DNA of 43,488 nt from an uncultured Bacteroidales bacterium (GCA_903911085.1 CAIWCC010000153.1:1-43488); one strand, 5' to 3'; positions 1-10,361 are shown, counted from the stretch's first letter. A program made the numbers and translations. The notes: a model not told the origin generated them from the letters alone.

Positions 1-66
1 CAAGGATAAAAGATAAATGCAACAAACCAATACTAACTTCACATCCCCTTCAGGGGCTTGGGGCGG

Positions 67-87
67 TAGTTGAAGCGGTAGTTGAAG
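67..87. repeat. 21-nt direct repeat, copy 1 (copy 2 at 1234-1254)
   Basis: A 21-nt sequence built from the unit TAGTTGAAGCGG occurs exactly twice, here and at 1234-1254, flanking the 421-1155 gene. In one + frame the first copy reads VVEAVVEAEVNE and stops at 134, so it could be the tail of a gene cut by the window edge. A CCCC-TTCA-GGGG hairpin precedes it at 45-56. The flanking arrangement suggests a duplicated or mobile cassette, which is inference. Confidence 0.6.
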
Positions 88-118
88 CCGAAGTAAACGA
101 AAAAAAAACCAAACAGTC

Positions 119-340
119 GAGTTGAGTACTCAGAATGATTGGATGAGAATTGAAACAGTCGAGTTGAGTACTCAGAATGATTGGATGAGAATTGAAACAG
201 TCAAGTTGAGTACTCAGAATGATTGGATGAGAATTGAAACTGACGAGTTGAGTACTCAGAATGATTGGATGAGAATTGAAACAGTCGAGCTGAGTACTCA
301 GAATGACTGGATGAGAATTGAAACAATCGAGCTGAGCAAT
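119..340. repeat. 42-nt tandem repeat, five units plus a partial sixth
   Basis: Units start at 119, 161, 203, 245 and 287, with a partial one at 329. The period is exactly 42 nt with only a few substitutions between units. Each unit contains the 8-bp palindrome GAGTACTC and ends in GAGAATTGAAAC. Because 42 is a multiple of three, frames on both strands stay open through it, but none has an ATG start, so I treat it as a non-coding minisatellite. Nothing else is visible between 1 and 420. Confidence 0.85.
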
Positions 341-420
341 TTGAACCATATTTAGGCTTTTATTTAACCATGTATACATAGATTACAGTTTATTATTAAT
401 AATAATTTAAAAAAAAAAGA

Positions 421-1155
421 ATGAAAATCAACAATTTAAGTTTAACTGGCCTTTCTAACGAAGAGCATTTTAAGTTTCAAACCGATGTCAACGGTTTGAT
501 ACAGTTTTTTACAGCAGCAACTTTGATGATTGCAGCCGAGTACGAATCATTTTCAACTTTGATTGCCGACGAGGAGCAAGCGCTGAATTTTGTACGTAAA
601 AGTACTATTTCCGATTTAATACAAGCGGCTGATGCGGTACGCGACAATACGCTTAATGGAATGGATGATGCTATCAAAAGCAAGTTGAAACATTTCAATG
701 TGGATGTAAAGAATGCTGCCACTCGCCTCAAAGTAATGCGCGATACCATTGGCAACATTACGCTTAAAGCCTACGACAAGGAATCGGGAGCAATAATTAA
801 ACTCCTTGCCGACCTAAAAGGGTCTTACGCTGCCGATGTGGCAAAAGCTGGTATTGGAGAATGGGTGGTGGAATTGGAAGCCAACCAAAATGCATTTGAT
901 GCGTTGACGATAGAACGCTATGATGAAAAAGATGCAAAAACGGGACTACGCATGAAAGAAGTACGCATCCAAATGGATGCAGACTACCGCAAAATTGCAG
1001 AAAAAGTGAATGCACTTATAGTAGTGTATGGCGAAACAGCTTACGCACCATTTGTGAGCAAACTCAATTTGCGTATTGAATCTTATTCCAATAATATGGC
1101 TGTACGAAAAAGTAAAACCATAACCCCAGTAGCTCCTGCAGCTCCAGTGGTTTAG
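421..1155 (+). CDS. DUF6261 family protein
   Basis: This 244-residue protein opens with MKINNLSLTGLSNEEHF, the typical start of the Bacteroidota-specific DUF6261 family. It is predicted to be almost entirely helical, with other family-like stretches at residues 148-165 (WVVELEANQNAFDAL) and 205-222 (NALIVVYGETAYAPFV). There is no signal peptide or membrane segment, so it is probably cytoplasmic. The tail is Pro/Ala/Val-rich (PVAPAAPVV). The family has no established function. An A-rich stretch lies just before the ATG. The gene is flanked by the 21-nt direct repeats and preceded by the 42-nt tandem repeat. Confidence 0.85.
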   Translation: MKINNLSLTGLSNEEHFKFQTDVNGLIQFFTAATLMIAAEYESFSTLIADEEQALNFVRKSTISDLIQAADAVRDNTLNGMDDAIKSKLKHFNVDVKNAATRLKVMRDTIGNITLKAYDKESGAIIKLLADLKGSYAADVAKAGIGEWVVELEANQNAFDALTIERYDEKDAKTGLRMKEVRIQMDADYRKIAEKVNALIVVYGETAYAPFVSKLNLRIESYSNNMAVRKSKTITPVAPAAPVV

Positions 1156-1233
1156 AATCAGCAACTGGGAGTGCGACTATAAAGGCTTTTCAATTAGCAA
1201 GGGTGTTATTAGTCGCGCCCCAGTAAAACAAAA

Positions 1234-1254
1234 TAGTTGAAGCGGTAGTTGAAG
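1234..1254. repeat. 21-nt direct repeat, copy 2
   Basis: Exact copy of positions 67-87, about 80 nt beyond the DUF6261 stop codon. Between the gene and the repeat lies a possible hairpin (GCGACTA near 1172 against TAGTCGC near 1210). Together with copy 1 it brackets the DUF6261 gene. Confidence 0.6.
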
Positions 1255-1326
1255 TAAAATATTATAAGCAGTTATAACCTACATTTTGCAAAATACAATT
1301 AGAATTTTATTCTAAAATCTAATACC

Positions 1327-2148
1327 ATGATTACAACCGACAGTAACCCAAATGCTAAAATACTTCGCCAAAAAGCTGAAGCCATAGTAAGCAAAAAATC
1401 GGATGACAATCAATCGAAGTTATCAGAGCTTGAATCGTTAAATCTTATTCATGAGCTAGAAGTGCATCAGATAGAACTCGAAATGCAAAATGATGAGTTG
1501 CAATTAACAAAAGAACGGCTTGAAATTTCATTACAAAAAATTTCCGATTTATACGATTTTGCTCCAATTGGCTATTTTACACTAACGCAAAAGGGCGATA
1601 TCATTGAGTTGAATCTTGCTGGTGCCAAAATGCTGGGTAAAGAACGTTCATTATTCAAATACAGAAAGTTTCCTCTCTTTGTTTCACAAAATACAAGACC
1701 AATTTTTTATCAATTTATCGAAAAAGTATTTGCTAGCACTGTTAAACAAACATGTGAAGTAACAATCTCTAAGGATGAGATTCTGCCTTTATATGCTATT
1801 CTTACGGGTATTATTTCCGATAATAAAGAATATTGCAATGTTACAGTTCAAGACATTACCGACCGTAAAATGCTTGAAAACGAATTGATAAAAAGCAATG
1901 AAAAACTTCAAATTTCGGATAATGATTTTAATAGAGCTCAAGCAATAGCGCACATTGGACATTGGAAATGGTATTTAAATACCAATGAACTTGCTTGGTC
2001 TGACGAAATGTTTAATATATTTGGGATTGATAAAAAATCATATAATGGTAGACTTGGTGATGCTATAGCAAATATAATACACCCTGATGATTTGCACATT
2101 GTTTTGCCTTCTAATGCTAAAGAATTTGCTGAAAAAAAAAACAATTGA
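1327..2148 (+). CDS. PAS sensor kinase, N-terminal part (frameshifted)
   Basis: These 273 residues hold a coiled-coil start (LESLNLIHELEVHQIELEMQ, residues 38-57), a PAS domain at about 75-185 (LYDFAPIGYFTLTQKGDI) ending in QDITDRK, and the start of a second PAS domain at about 200. That domain breaks off at EKKNN-stop in the middle of its fold. The missing half (PAC motif, a third PAS domain and the kinase core) follows at once in the +1 frame. The two pieces are therefore one histidine kinase gene, 1327-3373, split at an A10 run (2132-2141). The break may be a real mutation, phase variation, polymerase slippage or a sequencing error. With nine A residues the frame is intact. Confidence 0.8.
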   Translation: MITTDSNPNAKILRQKAEAIVSKKSDDNQSKLSELESLNLIHELEVHQIELEMQNDELQLTKERLEISLQKISDLYDFAPIGYFTLTQKGDIIELNLAGAKMLGKERSLFKYRKFPLFVSQNTRPIFYQFIEKVFASTVKQTCEVTISKDEILPLYAILTGIISDNKEYCNVTVQDITDRKMLENELIKSNEKLQISDNDFNRAQAIAHIGHWKWYLNTNELAWSDEMFNIFGIDKKSYNGRLGDAIANIIHPDDLHIVLPSNAKEFAEKKNN

Positions 2149-3373
2149 GTATCGTATTGTAATGCCTGATAAATCAATAAGATATATTTGGGCAGAAGCT
2201 GGCGAAACAAGATTTGATGATAATGGAAACCCCATATTTTTAAATGGAATTGCACAAGACATAACTCTAAGAAAATTGCTGGAAATGCAACTTGTTGATG
2301 CAAAGGAAAAAGTTGATTTAGATAGTGCAAATTTTACTGCAATTTTAGGGAGTACAATGGATAGCATTTGGGCTTTTGATAAAAACTATAAAATCGTTTT
2401 TGTCAATGATGTATTTCGAAAGGAGTTTTATAAATATTTTGGTGTTTGGTTAGAATTGGGTGTCAGCCTTGTTGAATCGCTACCTGAGTCATTACATTTT
2501 ATTTGGAAACCTCGATACGATGCGGTGCTTAGTAACAAACAATTATTATTTGAAGATGCTGTCGAAACAGGTAATGGAATAGTCTATATTCGAATTTCGA
2601 TGAACCCTATTATTAAAAATGGCGAAGTGATTGGTGGCTCGTGCTTTGGTAGTAATATCACAGAGCGTAAACTAGCTGATGAGGAATTGTTAGAATCAAA
2701 AGAACAGTTAAGAAATTTTGCATCTCATCTTCAAACAGTTCGTGAAAAAGAAAGAGAATCAACTATCCTCGAAATACATGACAGCGTTGCACAATACTTG
2801 GTAGCACTTAAAATGGATTTGGGTTTATTAAGAAATAAAATAACGAGATCATACGAATCTATCCAACAAGTTGAATTGATAGGTGAATTGGAACAATTAA
2901 TTGATAAAGTAGATAATGCTATCCAATCAGCGAGAAGTATAATGTATGGTTTAAAGCCAGAACAATTAGAACTTCTTGGTATTATTGAAGCGGCACAAGT
3001 GTATCTTTCTGATTTTGAAAAGAATCATCATATTAGAAGTCGGTTCGAAAGTACACTCGAAAATCCTAACCTTCAACCCAGTCAAGCCTTAGCATTATTT
3101 CGGATATTACAAGAATCACTTCACAATATACTCAAACATGCAAAGGCTACCATGGTAACAGTACAACTAACAAATACTGAAGGAAAATTAGTGATGGACG
3201 TGATTGATAATGGGAAAGGATTTGATGTAAATCAAAAAGTATTAGCCAATTCGTACGGTATGATAAGCATGAAAGAACGAGTAAAATTGCTAAATGGAAA
3301 CTTTGAAATAACTAGCAAAGTGGACGAAGGAACAAAAGTAAGAGTGGAATTACCGTATTGGGGCAGAGGGTGA
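2087..3373 (+). CDS. PAS histidine kinase, C-terminal part (frameshifted)
   Basis: The sequence is meaningful from about 2142 on; the ATG at 2087 reads the preceding PAS domain out of frame and is unlikely to be a true start. In order it holds the PAC end of PAS2 (YRIVMPDKSIRYIW), a PAS3 domain ending in SNITERK, a HisKA_3 dimerization segment with the likely phospho-acceptor histidine in LEIHDSVAQYLVALKMD, and a HATPase with N box (LFRILQESLHNILKHA) and G box (DNGKGF). This is the NarL-type kinase class. The last 230 residues are closely related to the end of the neighbouring 3438-6641 kinase, so the pair arose by duplication. No response regulator is adjacent. Confidence 0.8.
   Translation: MICTLFCLLMLKNLLKKKTIEYRIVMPDKSIRYIWAEAGETRFDDNGNPIFLNGIAQDITLRKLLEMQLVDAKEKVDLDSANFTAILGSTMDSIWAFDKNYKIVFVNDVFRKEFYKYFGVWLELGVSLVESLPESLHFIWKPRYDAVLSNKQLLFEDAVETGNGIVYIRISMNPIIKNGEVIGGSCFGSNITERKLADEELLESKEQLRNFASHLQTVREKERESTILEIHDSVAQYLVALKMDLGLLRNKITRSYESIQQVELIGELEQLIDKVDNAIQSARSIMYGLKPEQLELLGIIEAAQVYLSDFEKNHHIRSRFESTLENPNLQPSQALALFRILQESLHNILKHAKATMVTVQLTNTEGKLVMDVIDNGKGFDVNQKVLANSYGMISMKERVKLLNGNFEITSKVDEGTKVRVELPYWGRG
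2132..2141 (+). other. A10 slippery run causing the kinase frameshift
   Basis: Ten consecutive A residues lie exactly where the PAS2 reading frame moves from the 1327 frame to the +1 frame. Nine A residues would give one continuous kinase. Runs of nine or more A residues are known sites of transcriptional slippage and replication indels. Which applies here cannot be told from one sequence. Confidence 0.7.
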
Positions 3374-3437
3374 GACCAAAGTTTTTAGTAACAGAAAATA
3401 ACAATATAATATTATCAAAAAAAAATAAGGTAATACT

Positions 3438-6400
3438 ATGAATAAACAAGTTGAAACCAAAGTGCAACTCAACACAGTGTTGAAAGAAACTACTTTTAGT
3501 GATATTTTCAATCTTGCTGAAATACAGCGTTTACAAGATTTGTTTGCCTTTGCACATGGTGTAGCATCGGTAATTACAGATACTAATGGAAAACCCATTA
3601 CCAAACCAAGTAACTTTACACATTTATGTGAAAATATAATCAGAAAAACTGAGAAAGGTTGTGCAAATTGTTATAAATCAGATGCCATTATTGGGCGATA
3701 TAACCCAGCTGGTGCTGTTGTTCAACCATGTTTGAGTGGTGGACTGTGGGATGCTGGTGCATCAATTACCGTTGGGGGCAAACATATTGCCAATTGGCTG
3801 ATAGGACAAGTTAGAAATGAACAAGTGGATGAGCAGCAGATGTTGCAATATGCAGTTGAAATAGGTGCAAATGTTTCTGATTTTAAAGCTGCTTTAGAAA
3901 ATGTTCCTATTGTGTCAGCTAAACAATTTGAAAAAATTGCTGATTTACTGTTTGTTTTTGCCAATGAACTTTCCGAGAAGGCATATAGCAATTTGCAACT
4001 AAAGTTACAAATTACAGAACAAGAAAAAATAAATGCATTACTTCAAGAACATGAAGAAAGTTTGTATACTACCCTCCATTCTATTGGCGATGGAGTAATT
4101 TCTACCGATAATAATGGTTTGATTGTGGCAATGAACCCCGTTGCCGAAAACCTTTGTGGTTGGTTGTTGGTCGATGCAGTAGGTAGACATTTAACTGAAG
4201 TTTTCAAAATTGTGAATTCAGAAACTCGTGAAACAGTAGCAAATCCAGTAAAAAAAGTATTAGAAAATGGAGAAATAGTAGGGCTTGCCAATCATACAGT
4301 TCTTATTTCGAAAAATGGTGCCGAATACCAAATAGCCGATAGTGCAGCACCTATTAAAACCAAAAATAGTGAAATTTGCGGAGTTGTTCTAGTATTTTCG
4401 GATGTAACTGAGAAATATAGTGTTCAAAAAATAATTAACGACAATGAATTGAGATTCCGCGGTTTGTTAGGAAATCTAGAAGCTGGTATAGTAGTTCATG
4501 CACCTAATACCTCTGTATTAGTAAGTAATACAAGAGCATCCGAATTATTGGGGTTAAGTAAAGAACAAATGAAAGGCAAGGAGGCCATGGATCCAGCATG
4601 GAAATTTATAAATGAAGATTATAGCAATTTGTCGGTTGATAATTATCCTGTTAACCGAATCTCAATAGCAAAAAAGCCCATAAAAAACCAGATATTAGGA
4701 ATTCTTCAATCTAACAAAAATTACATTGTTTGGGTATCAGTCAATGGTTTTCCAATGTTTAATAATGCAAATGAAATAACGGAAATTGTAATTAGTTTTA
4801 TTGATATTACAGAAAAGAAACAAGCTGACGAAGCACTTAAAGAAGCAGAGTGGAAGTTCAAAGCTCTTTTTGAATTGGGACCGATAGGCGTGGCATATCA
4901 CCGAATGATATTTGATGAAGCTGGAAATCCTTTTGATTATTTGTTTATTGATGCCAATGAAAGTTATAATGAATTGACTGGTGTTAGCCCCAAAGGAATG
5001 ACTGTGAGGCAAGCTTTTCCAGGTATTGAAAACGATCCTTCAGATTGGATTGGGAAGTTTGGTCATGTAGCCAGAACGGGTGAAACTATTCGTTTTGAGC
5101 AGTTTTTAGAGTCAAACGGTCGATGGTACGAATGTGTTGGTTATCAGTATAAACCCGATCATTTTGTGGCAGCATTCAACGAAGTAACAAAACGAAAAGA
5201 GGCTGAAATCTTGTTAAAGCAAAGTGAAAAAGAATATCGTAGCCTTATTGAGCTTTCGCCTTTGGCAATGACAATTATTAAAGATTGGAAAACCATATAC
5301 TTTAACCCTGCTGCTGTTCAACTATTTGGATCAAAAACTCAAAATGAACTTTTAGGTAAGCATATATTTGATTTTGTTCATCCCGATTATCATGAATTGT
5401 CAATTGATAATGCAAAAAAGCTAGCTGACAAAGGGTATATTGATATGCAGGAGCAAAAATATTTGAAACAAGATGGAGGAATTTTGGATGTTGAAATTCA
5501 AGCCAAATCGATTAGGTTTAATGATGACTCAGCAACATTAGTCGTAATTAATGATATTACAGAACGCAAAAAAGCGGAAAAACACTTAAAAGAAAGTGAA
5601 GAAAAATTCAGAAACTTTTTCGAAAATTCAGTTGTGGGCAAATCAATTACAACACTTGATGGTAAATTAAAGGTAAACAATGCTTTTTGCAGTATTTTGG
5701 GGTATTCCGAAGATGAGTTAAGAAGTATAAATTGGAGAGATATCACACACAAAGACGATGTATTATATAATATTAAAATTGTTGATTCAATGTTAAGAGG
5801 CGAAATGCAATCTAAACGTTGGGAGAAAAGATATATTCACAAGACCGGAAAAATTGTTTGGACTGATATTAGTACAACTTTACAACGTGACAATGATGGA
5901 AAACCACTTTATTTTATAACTGCAATCTTTGATATTACCGATAAAAAAAGAGCAGACGAAGAACTTAAAGATTCAAGAGAACAATTGCGAAATTTTGCAT
6001 CAAATCTTCAAAAAGCGCGTGAAGAAGAAAGAACAAATCTTGCACGCGAAATTCACGATAGTTTAGCACAATATTTAGTGGCTTTAAAAATGGATTTGGG
6101 TTTGTTTAAGAAAAAAGTGTTGAAATCGACAGAACAAATAATACCCGAAATATTAATATCTGAGATAGAACAACTTATTGTACAAGTTGACAATGCCAAC
6201 AAATCTGCTCGAAGCATAATGAATGGATTAAGACCAGAACAGCTTGAATTACTTGGTTTTGTGGAAGCAGCAGAGGTTTACCTTAATGATTTTGAGAAGA
6301 ATCACCATATTAAATGTAAATTTGAGAATACAATTAAAAAAAACAATATTCACCCCGATCAAGCATTAGCATTGTTCAGGATACTTCAAGAATCACTTCA

Positions 6401-6641
6401 TAATACTTTAAAACATGCTATGGCAACAAAAGTTGCAGTAATACTAACAAACATAGAGGGAAAGTTAGTTATGGAAGTAATTGATAATGGGGTAGGATTT
6501 GACCAAAATCACAAAGGACGTCAAGATTCGTATGGCTTAATTGGTATAAAAGAACGAGTAAAATTATTAGATGGAAATCTTATAATAACAAGCAAAGTCG
6601 GTGATGGAACAAGTGTGAGAGTGGAAATGCCATATCTGTAA
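3438..6641 (+). CDS. PocR-PAS(5) sensor histidine kinase
   Basis: A 1067-residue soluble sensor kinase. Residues about 18-185 form a PocR-type ligand-binding domain, with cysteines in EKGCANCYKSD and a GLWDAGASI segment. Five PAS domains follow at about 205-330, 335-455, 470-590, 595-710 and 715-840, four of them ending in a (V/I)TE/TDK-type motif. The HisKA_3 segment has His873 in REIHDSLAQYL. The HATPase has its N box near 980-995 (LFRILQESLHNTLKHA), DNGVGF near 1016 and the final GLIGIKERV segment. There are no transmembrane segments, so sensing is cytoplasmic. PocR domains often bind small metabolites such as 1,2-propanediol derivatives; the ligand here is unknown. Its partner regulator is not in the window. 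Confidence 0.9.
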   Translation: MNKQVETKVQLNTVLKETTFSDIFNLAEIQRLQDLFAFAHGVASVITDTNGKPITKPSNFTHLCENIIRKTEKGCANCYKSDAIIGRYNPAGAVVQPCLSGGLWDAGASITVGGKHIANWLIGQVRNEQVDEQQMLQYAVEIGANVSDFKAALENVPIVSAKQFEKIADLLFVFANELSEKAYSNLQLKLQITEQEKINALLQEHEESLYTTLHSIGDGVISTDNNGLIVAMNPVAENLCGWLLVDAVGRHLTEVFKIVNSETRETVANPVKKVLENGEIVGLANHTVLISKNGAEYQIADSAAPIKTKNSEICGVVLVFSDVTEKYSVQKIINDNELRFRGLLGNLEAGIVVHAPNTSVLVSNTRASELLGLSKEQMKGKEAMDPAWKFINEDYSNLSVDNYPVNRISIAKKPIKNQILGILQSNKNYIVWVSVNGFPMFNNANEITEIVISFIDITEKKQADEALKEAEWKFKALFELGPIGVAYHRMIFDEAGNPFDYLFIDANESYNELTGVSPKGMTVRQAFPGIENDPSDWIGKFGHVARTGETIRFEQFLESNGRWYECVGYQYKPDHFVAAFNEVTKRKEAEILLKQSEKEYRSLIELSPLAMTIIKDWKTIYFNPAAVQLFGSKTQNELLGKHIFDFVHPDYHELSIDNAKKLADKGYIDMQEQKYLKQDGGILDVEIQAKSIRFNDDSATLVVINDITERKKAEKHLKESEEKFRNFFENSVVGKSITTLDGKLKVNNAFCSILGYSEDELRSINWRDITHKDDVLYNIKIVDSMLRGEMQSKRWEKRYIHKTGKIVWTDISTTLQRDNDGKPLYFITAIFDITDKKRADEELKDSREQLRNFASNLQKAREEERTNLAREIHDSLAQYLVALKMDLGLFKKKVLKSTEQIIPEILISEIEQLIVQVDNANKSARSIMNGLRPEQLELLGFVEAAEVYLNDFEKNHHIKCKFENTIKKNNIHPDQALALFRILQESLHNTLKHAMATKVAVILTNIEGKLVMEVIDNGVGFDQNHKGRQDSYGLIGIKERVKLLDGNLIITSKVGDGTSVRVEMPYL

Positions 6642-6695
6642 TATTTAAAAAAGTGCAAATAAAAATTTGGAGAATGATTTAATAACTAAAATAAT

Positions 6696-6736
6696 AAATG
6701 CGCAATTGAATATTTTTGGTATTCAATTGCGCATTT
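6696..6736. terminator. Bidirectional terminator between the kinase and secA
   Basis: A perfect 17-bp inverted repeat (AAATGCGCAATTGAATA, 6696-6712, and its complement, 6720-6736) with a 7-nt loop lies between the convergent kinase and secA genes. It is flanked by A and T residues on both sides. Confidence 0.85.
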
Positions 6737-6759
6737 TATTAATTATCAATTATTAATTA

Positions 6760-9700
6760 TCAAGCTGATCCGTGACAATTTTTAAATTTTTTACCGCTTC
6801 CACAAGGACATTGATCATTGCGACCAGGTAATTTGTCAACATGAATTGGTTGAGATTTTTGAGGTTCGCGAGTGTCCTGTTTAGTTGGGTCTTCACCACC
6901 ACGATTGCCTACTTCGTCTTTCTGAGTACGGAATTTACTTAAATCCATACGTTGACTTGGTCTAGCTTCACGCACTTGCTCTGGCTCGCGCATTGGAATT
7001 TGACCGCGCATTAATACAGCCAAAACTTTGCGGTTAATGCTGTCAATCATTTCTTTAAACAAACCAAACGATTCCAATTTGTAAATCAATAATGGATCTT
7101 TTTGTTCGTAACTTGCATTCTGAACCGAGTTGCGTAATTCGTCCAATTGGCGTAAATGTTCTTTCCATTCATCATCAATAATATAGAGCAATGTCTGTTT
7201 TTCGAAAGCTTTTACAACTTCACGCGCCTCATTATTGTACGCAGTTTCCAAATGTGTGGTAATATTGAAAACACGTTTTCCATCAGTTACTGGTATAAGA
7301 ATATTTTCGTATTGATGACCTTGTTTTTCATATACTTGTTTGATAACTGGATAAGCAACAGTTGCTAATTTATCCATTTTTCGTTTGAAAGTACCCAAAC
7401 CTGCATCAGCCACTTTGTTACACAAATCATGTGTTTTTGTTGAGTTAAATTCTGCTTCAGAAAATGGTGCATCCATTGCATACACTTTCATCAATGTTTC
7501 TTCAAGTTCGTTGAAATCACCATTATTTTTAGCCATTTCTACAATACTATCCGATGAATCGTAAATCATATTGGTGATATCCACCCCAATACGCTCACCC
7601 ATCAAAGCATGACGGCGTTTAGAGTAAACCACTTCACGTTGAGAATTCATTACATCATCGTATTCGAGCAAACGTTTACGAATACCGAAATTGTTTTCTT
7701 CAACTTTCTTTTGTGCACGTTCAATAGATTTTGAAATCATTGAATGTTCAATCATTTCACCTTCCTCAAAACCAAGCTTATCCATGATACCCGAAATACG
7801 CTCCGAACCAAATAAACGCATTAAATCGTCTTCGAGCGAAACATAGAAAATTGAAGAACCTGGATCACCTTGGCGACCTGCACGACCACGTAACTGACGG
7901 TCGACACGACGACTTTCGTGGCGCTCGGTACCTATAATTGCCAAACCACCAGCATCTTTAACTTCTTGGGTTAGTTTAATGTCGGTACCACGACCAGCCA
8001 TGTTGGTGGCGATAGTAACTGTTCCTTTTTGACCAGCTTCAGCCACAATTTCTGCTTCGCGTTGGTGCAATTTTGCATTTAATACATTATGTCTTATTTT
8101 ACGTCCATTAAGCATACGGCTTAAAAGTTCAGAAATTTCGACAGAAGTTGTTCCAACTAATACTGGACGACCAGCTTCAACTAATCGTACAACCTCTTCT
8201 ATAACAGCAGTGTATTTTTCACGTTTGGTTTTATAAACGCGGTCTTCCATGTCTTTACGAGCAATAGGTCGATTGGTAGGAATTACCACAACATCCAATT
8301 TGTAGATGTCCCATAATTCACCAGCTTCAGTTTCGGCAGTACCTGTCATGCCCGAAAGTTTGTGGTACATACGGAAATAATTTTGCAATGTTATTGTTGC
8401 AAATGTTTGAGTAGCAGCCTCAATAGTAACGTTTTCCTTGGCTTCAATGGCTTGGTGCAAACCGTCGGAATAACGGCGTCCATCCATAATACGACCAGTT
8501 TGTTCGTCTACAATTTTCACTTTATTCTCCATAACCACGTATTCTACATTTTTTTCGAACAAGGTGTATGCTTTCAGTAATTGGTTGATAGTGTGAACGC
8601 GTTCCGACTTAACCGAATAGTTTTGAAGTATTTCGTCTTTTTCTGATTGTTTCTCTTCAGCAGTAAGTGTTTTGCTTTTTTCCAATTCTGCTATTTCGCT
8701 TCCTACATCTGGTAAAACAAAGAAATGAGGATCATCCGAATTATCAGTAATTAAGTCCAAACCTTTGTCAGTAAGTTCAATAGAATTTTGTTTTTCGTCA
8801 ATAACAAAGAAAAGTGGATCGGTGGCAATATGCATATTCCGATTGTTTTCTTGCATGTAAAACTCTTCAGTTTTGAGCAAAATACCTTTTACGCCTTGTT
8901 CACTCAAATACTTAATTAAAGGTTTGTTTTTTGGCATACCTTTATATGAACGGAATAATGCCAATGCACCTTCTTCTTGCATTTTTTTGTCTTCCGATTT
9001 CAATAAATTACGCGCATCAGCAAGGTATTTAGTGGCAAGTGTTTTTTGATTATTAACCAAACGTTCTACTTTTGGACGCAAGTCTTCGAATAATTGATCC
9101 TCGCCTTTTGGTACTGGTCCCGAAATAATCAAAGGTGTACGTGCATCGTCAATTAATACAGAGTCAACCTCATCTACTATGGCATAATTATGTTTGCGTT
9201 GAACCAAGTCGAGTGGGGCAGTGGCCATATTGTCACGCAAATAATCGAAGCCAAACTCATTGTTGGTTCCAAAAGTAATGTCGGCAAGATAAGCCAAGCG
9301 GCGTTCTTCTGAGTTTGGTCGGTGTCTATCAATACAATCAACAGTTAAGCCGTGGAACATATATAAAGGTCCCATCCATTCCGAGTCACGTTTAGATAAA
9401 TAATCATTCACAGTAACAAGGTGTACACCTCTTCGGGTCAAGGCATTCAGAAAAACAGGAAGTGTTGCCACTAAAGTTTTACCTTCACCAGTTCCCATTT
9501 CCGATATTTTTCCTTTGTGAAGTACCACACCACCAAATAATTGAACATCATAGTGCACCATTTCCCATTTGATAAGGTTTCCACCAGCTGTCCAAACATT
9601 TTTATAAATGGCTTTATCGCCCGAAATACTCACAAAATCATATTTTGTAGCAAGTTCACGGTCAAATTCATTTGCCGTAACTTCCAATGTGGAATTTTCG

Positions 9701-10065
9701 GTAATACGACGAGCAGTGTCTTTCATAATGCTAAAAGCCTCAGGAAGAATCTCATCTAACACTACTTCGTATTTAGCTGTAATTTCTTTTTCAAGTTTAT
9801 CAATCTCGTTGTAAATCTTTTCACGAAGATTGATTTCTGTTTCTTCAATACTTGCTTTTAATTCTTCAATACGTGTTACATCTGCTGCCACAAAGTCTTG
9901 AATTCGTATTTTAAGCGTCTCAGTACGTGCACGTAATTCATCATTCGATAGCAATGTAATTTCTTCATAAACAGCTTTTATTTTATCAACAAAAGGCGTG
10001 ATTTCTTTTAAGTCACGCTGCCCTTTACTCCCGAAAATTTTACCAAGAAAGTCATTAAATCCCAT
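6760..10065 (-). CDS. secA: Preprotein translocase ATPase SecA
   Basis: SecA is the motor that drives unfolded preproteins through SecYEG at the inner membrane. At 1101 residues it is longer than Escherichia coli SecA (901) and typical of Bacteroidota. Walker A is GTGEGKT at residues 191-197. The DEVD motif is in [18 protein letters not shown]. The second helicase domain has [13 protein letters not shown] and the arginine-finger segment [18 protein letters not shown]. The C-terminus is a zinc-binding SEC-C tail ([14 protein letters not shown]), which contacts SecB or ribosomes in other species. A Bacteroidota-like insertion with coiled coil lies near residues 60-115. The gene is a single unit between two terminators, with a -7 box at 10138-10145. 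Confidence 0.98.
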   Translation of the reverse strand: MGFNDFLGKIFGSKGQRDLKEITPFVDKIKAVYEEITLLSNDELRARTETLKIRIQDFVAADVTRIEELKASIEETEINLREKIYNEIDKLEKEITAKYEVVLDEILPEAFSIMKDTARRITENSTLEVTANEFDRELATKYDFVSISGDKAIYKNVWTAGGNLIKWEMVHYDVQLFGGVVLHKGKISEMGTGEGKTLVATLPVFLNALTRRGVHLVTVNDYLSKRDSEWMGPLYMFHGLTVDCIDRHRPNSEERRLAYLADITFGTNNEFGFDYLRDNMATAPLDLVQRKHNYAIVDEVDSVLIDDARTPLIISGPVPKGEDQLFEDLRPKVERLVNNQKTLATKYLADARNLLKSEDKKMQEEGALALFRSYKGMPKNKPLIKYLSEQGVKGILLKTEEFYMQENNRNMHIATDPLFFVIDEKQNSIELTDKGLDLITDNSDDPHFFVLPDVGSEIAELEKSKTLTAEEKQSEKDEILQNYSVKSERVHTINQLLKAYTLFEKNVEYVVMENKVKIVDEQTGRIMDGRRYSDGLHQAIEAKENVTIEAATQTFATITLQNYFRMYHKLSGMTGTAETEAGELWDIYKLDVVVIPTNRPIARKDMEDRVYKTKREKYTAVIEEVVRLVEAGRPVLVGTTSVEISELLSRMLNGRKIRHNVLNAKLHQREAEIVAEAGQKGTVTIATNMAGRGTDIKLTQEVKDAGGLAIIGTERHESRRVDRQLRGRAGRQGDPGSSIFYVSLEDDLMRLFGSERISGIMDKLGFEEGEMIEHSMISKSIERAQKKVEENNFGIRKRLLEYDDVMNSQREVVYSKRRHALMGERIGVDITNMIYDSSDSIVEMAKNNGDFNELEETLMKVYAMDAPFSEAEFNSTKTHDLCNKVADAGLGTFKRKMDKLATVAYPVIKQVYEKQGHQYENILIPVTDGKRVFNITTHLETAYNNEAREVVKAFEKQTLLYIIDDEWKEHLRQLDELRNSVQNASYEQKDPLLIYKLESFGLFKEMIDSINRKVLAVLMRGQIPMREPEQVREARPSQRMDLSKFRTQKDEVGNRGGEDPTKQDTREPQKSQPIHVDKLPGRNDQCPCGSGKKFKNCHGSA

Positions 10066-10137
10066 TATATCAGTATTTTTATATGTTATTTTTGTTTTGT
10101 GTTTTCTTTTTTTTGAATACTTTTTTCAAAAGACTGG

Positions 10138-10145
10138 CAAAGATA
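10138..10145 (-). promoter_or_regulatory. Probable secA -7 promoter box
   Basis: On the minus strand this reads TATCTTTG, a perfect TAnnTTTG box, about 73 bp upstream of the secA start. No well-spaced TTG -33 element is seen. Confidence 0.5.
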
Positions 10146-10307
10146 CAATTTTTTTGCGTGCAATTTCCTAATTTATATTACATAAACCATTCATTTTTCG
10201 TTAATAATAATGAAGTTGGATTAATTAAAATAACTTATGTAATTAATATGTAATTGTTTGCATGAATAAATGCGCAGTAACCAAGATAAATGAAGTTGAT
10301 TGACAAC

Positions 10308-10343
10308 AAAAAAATCCCAACGCATTAACGTTGGGATTTTTTT
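10308..10343 (-). terminator. Terminator of the methylmalonyl-CoA decarboxylase operon
   Basis: A 15-bp inverted repeat (left arm 10308-10322, right arm 10329-10343, core TCCCAACG) with a 6-nt loop and A/T tracts on both sides lies 18 bp beyond the stop of the last gene of the operon. It separates the operon from secA. Confidence 0.85.
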
Positions 10344-10361
10344 TGTTGAATTATAAATTTT

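Noticed and set aside
119-340. CRISPR array
   Set aside because: Units end in ATTGAAAC like many CRISPR repeats, but they are contiguous 42-nt copies with no variable spacers and no cas genes nearby.
86-355. Protein-coding repeat gene (14-residue units) on the + strand
   Set aside because: Only a TTG start is available, and the 42-nt period keeps frames open on both strands, so openness is not evidence of coding.
50-379. Leftward 109-codon frame through the tandem repeat
   Set aside because: Also a by-product of the 42-nt period; no credible start signal or protein features.
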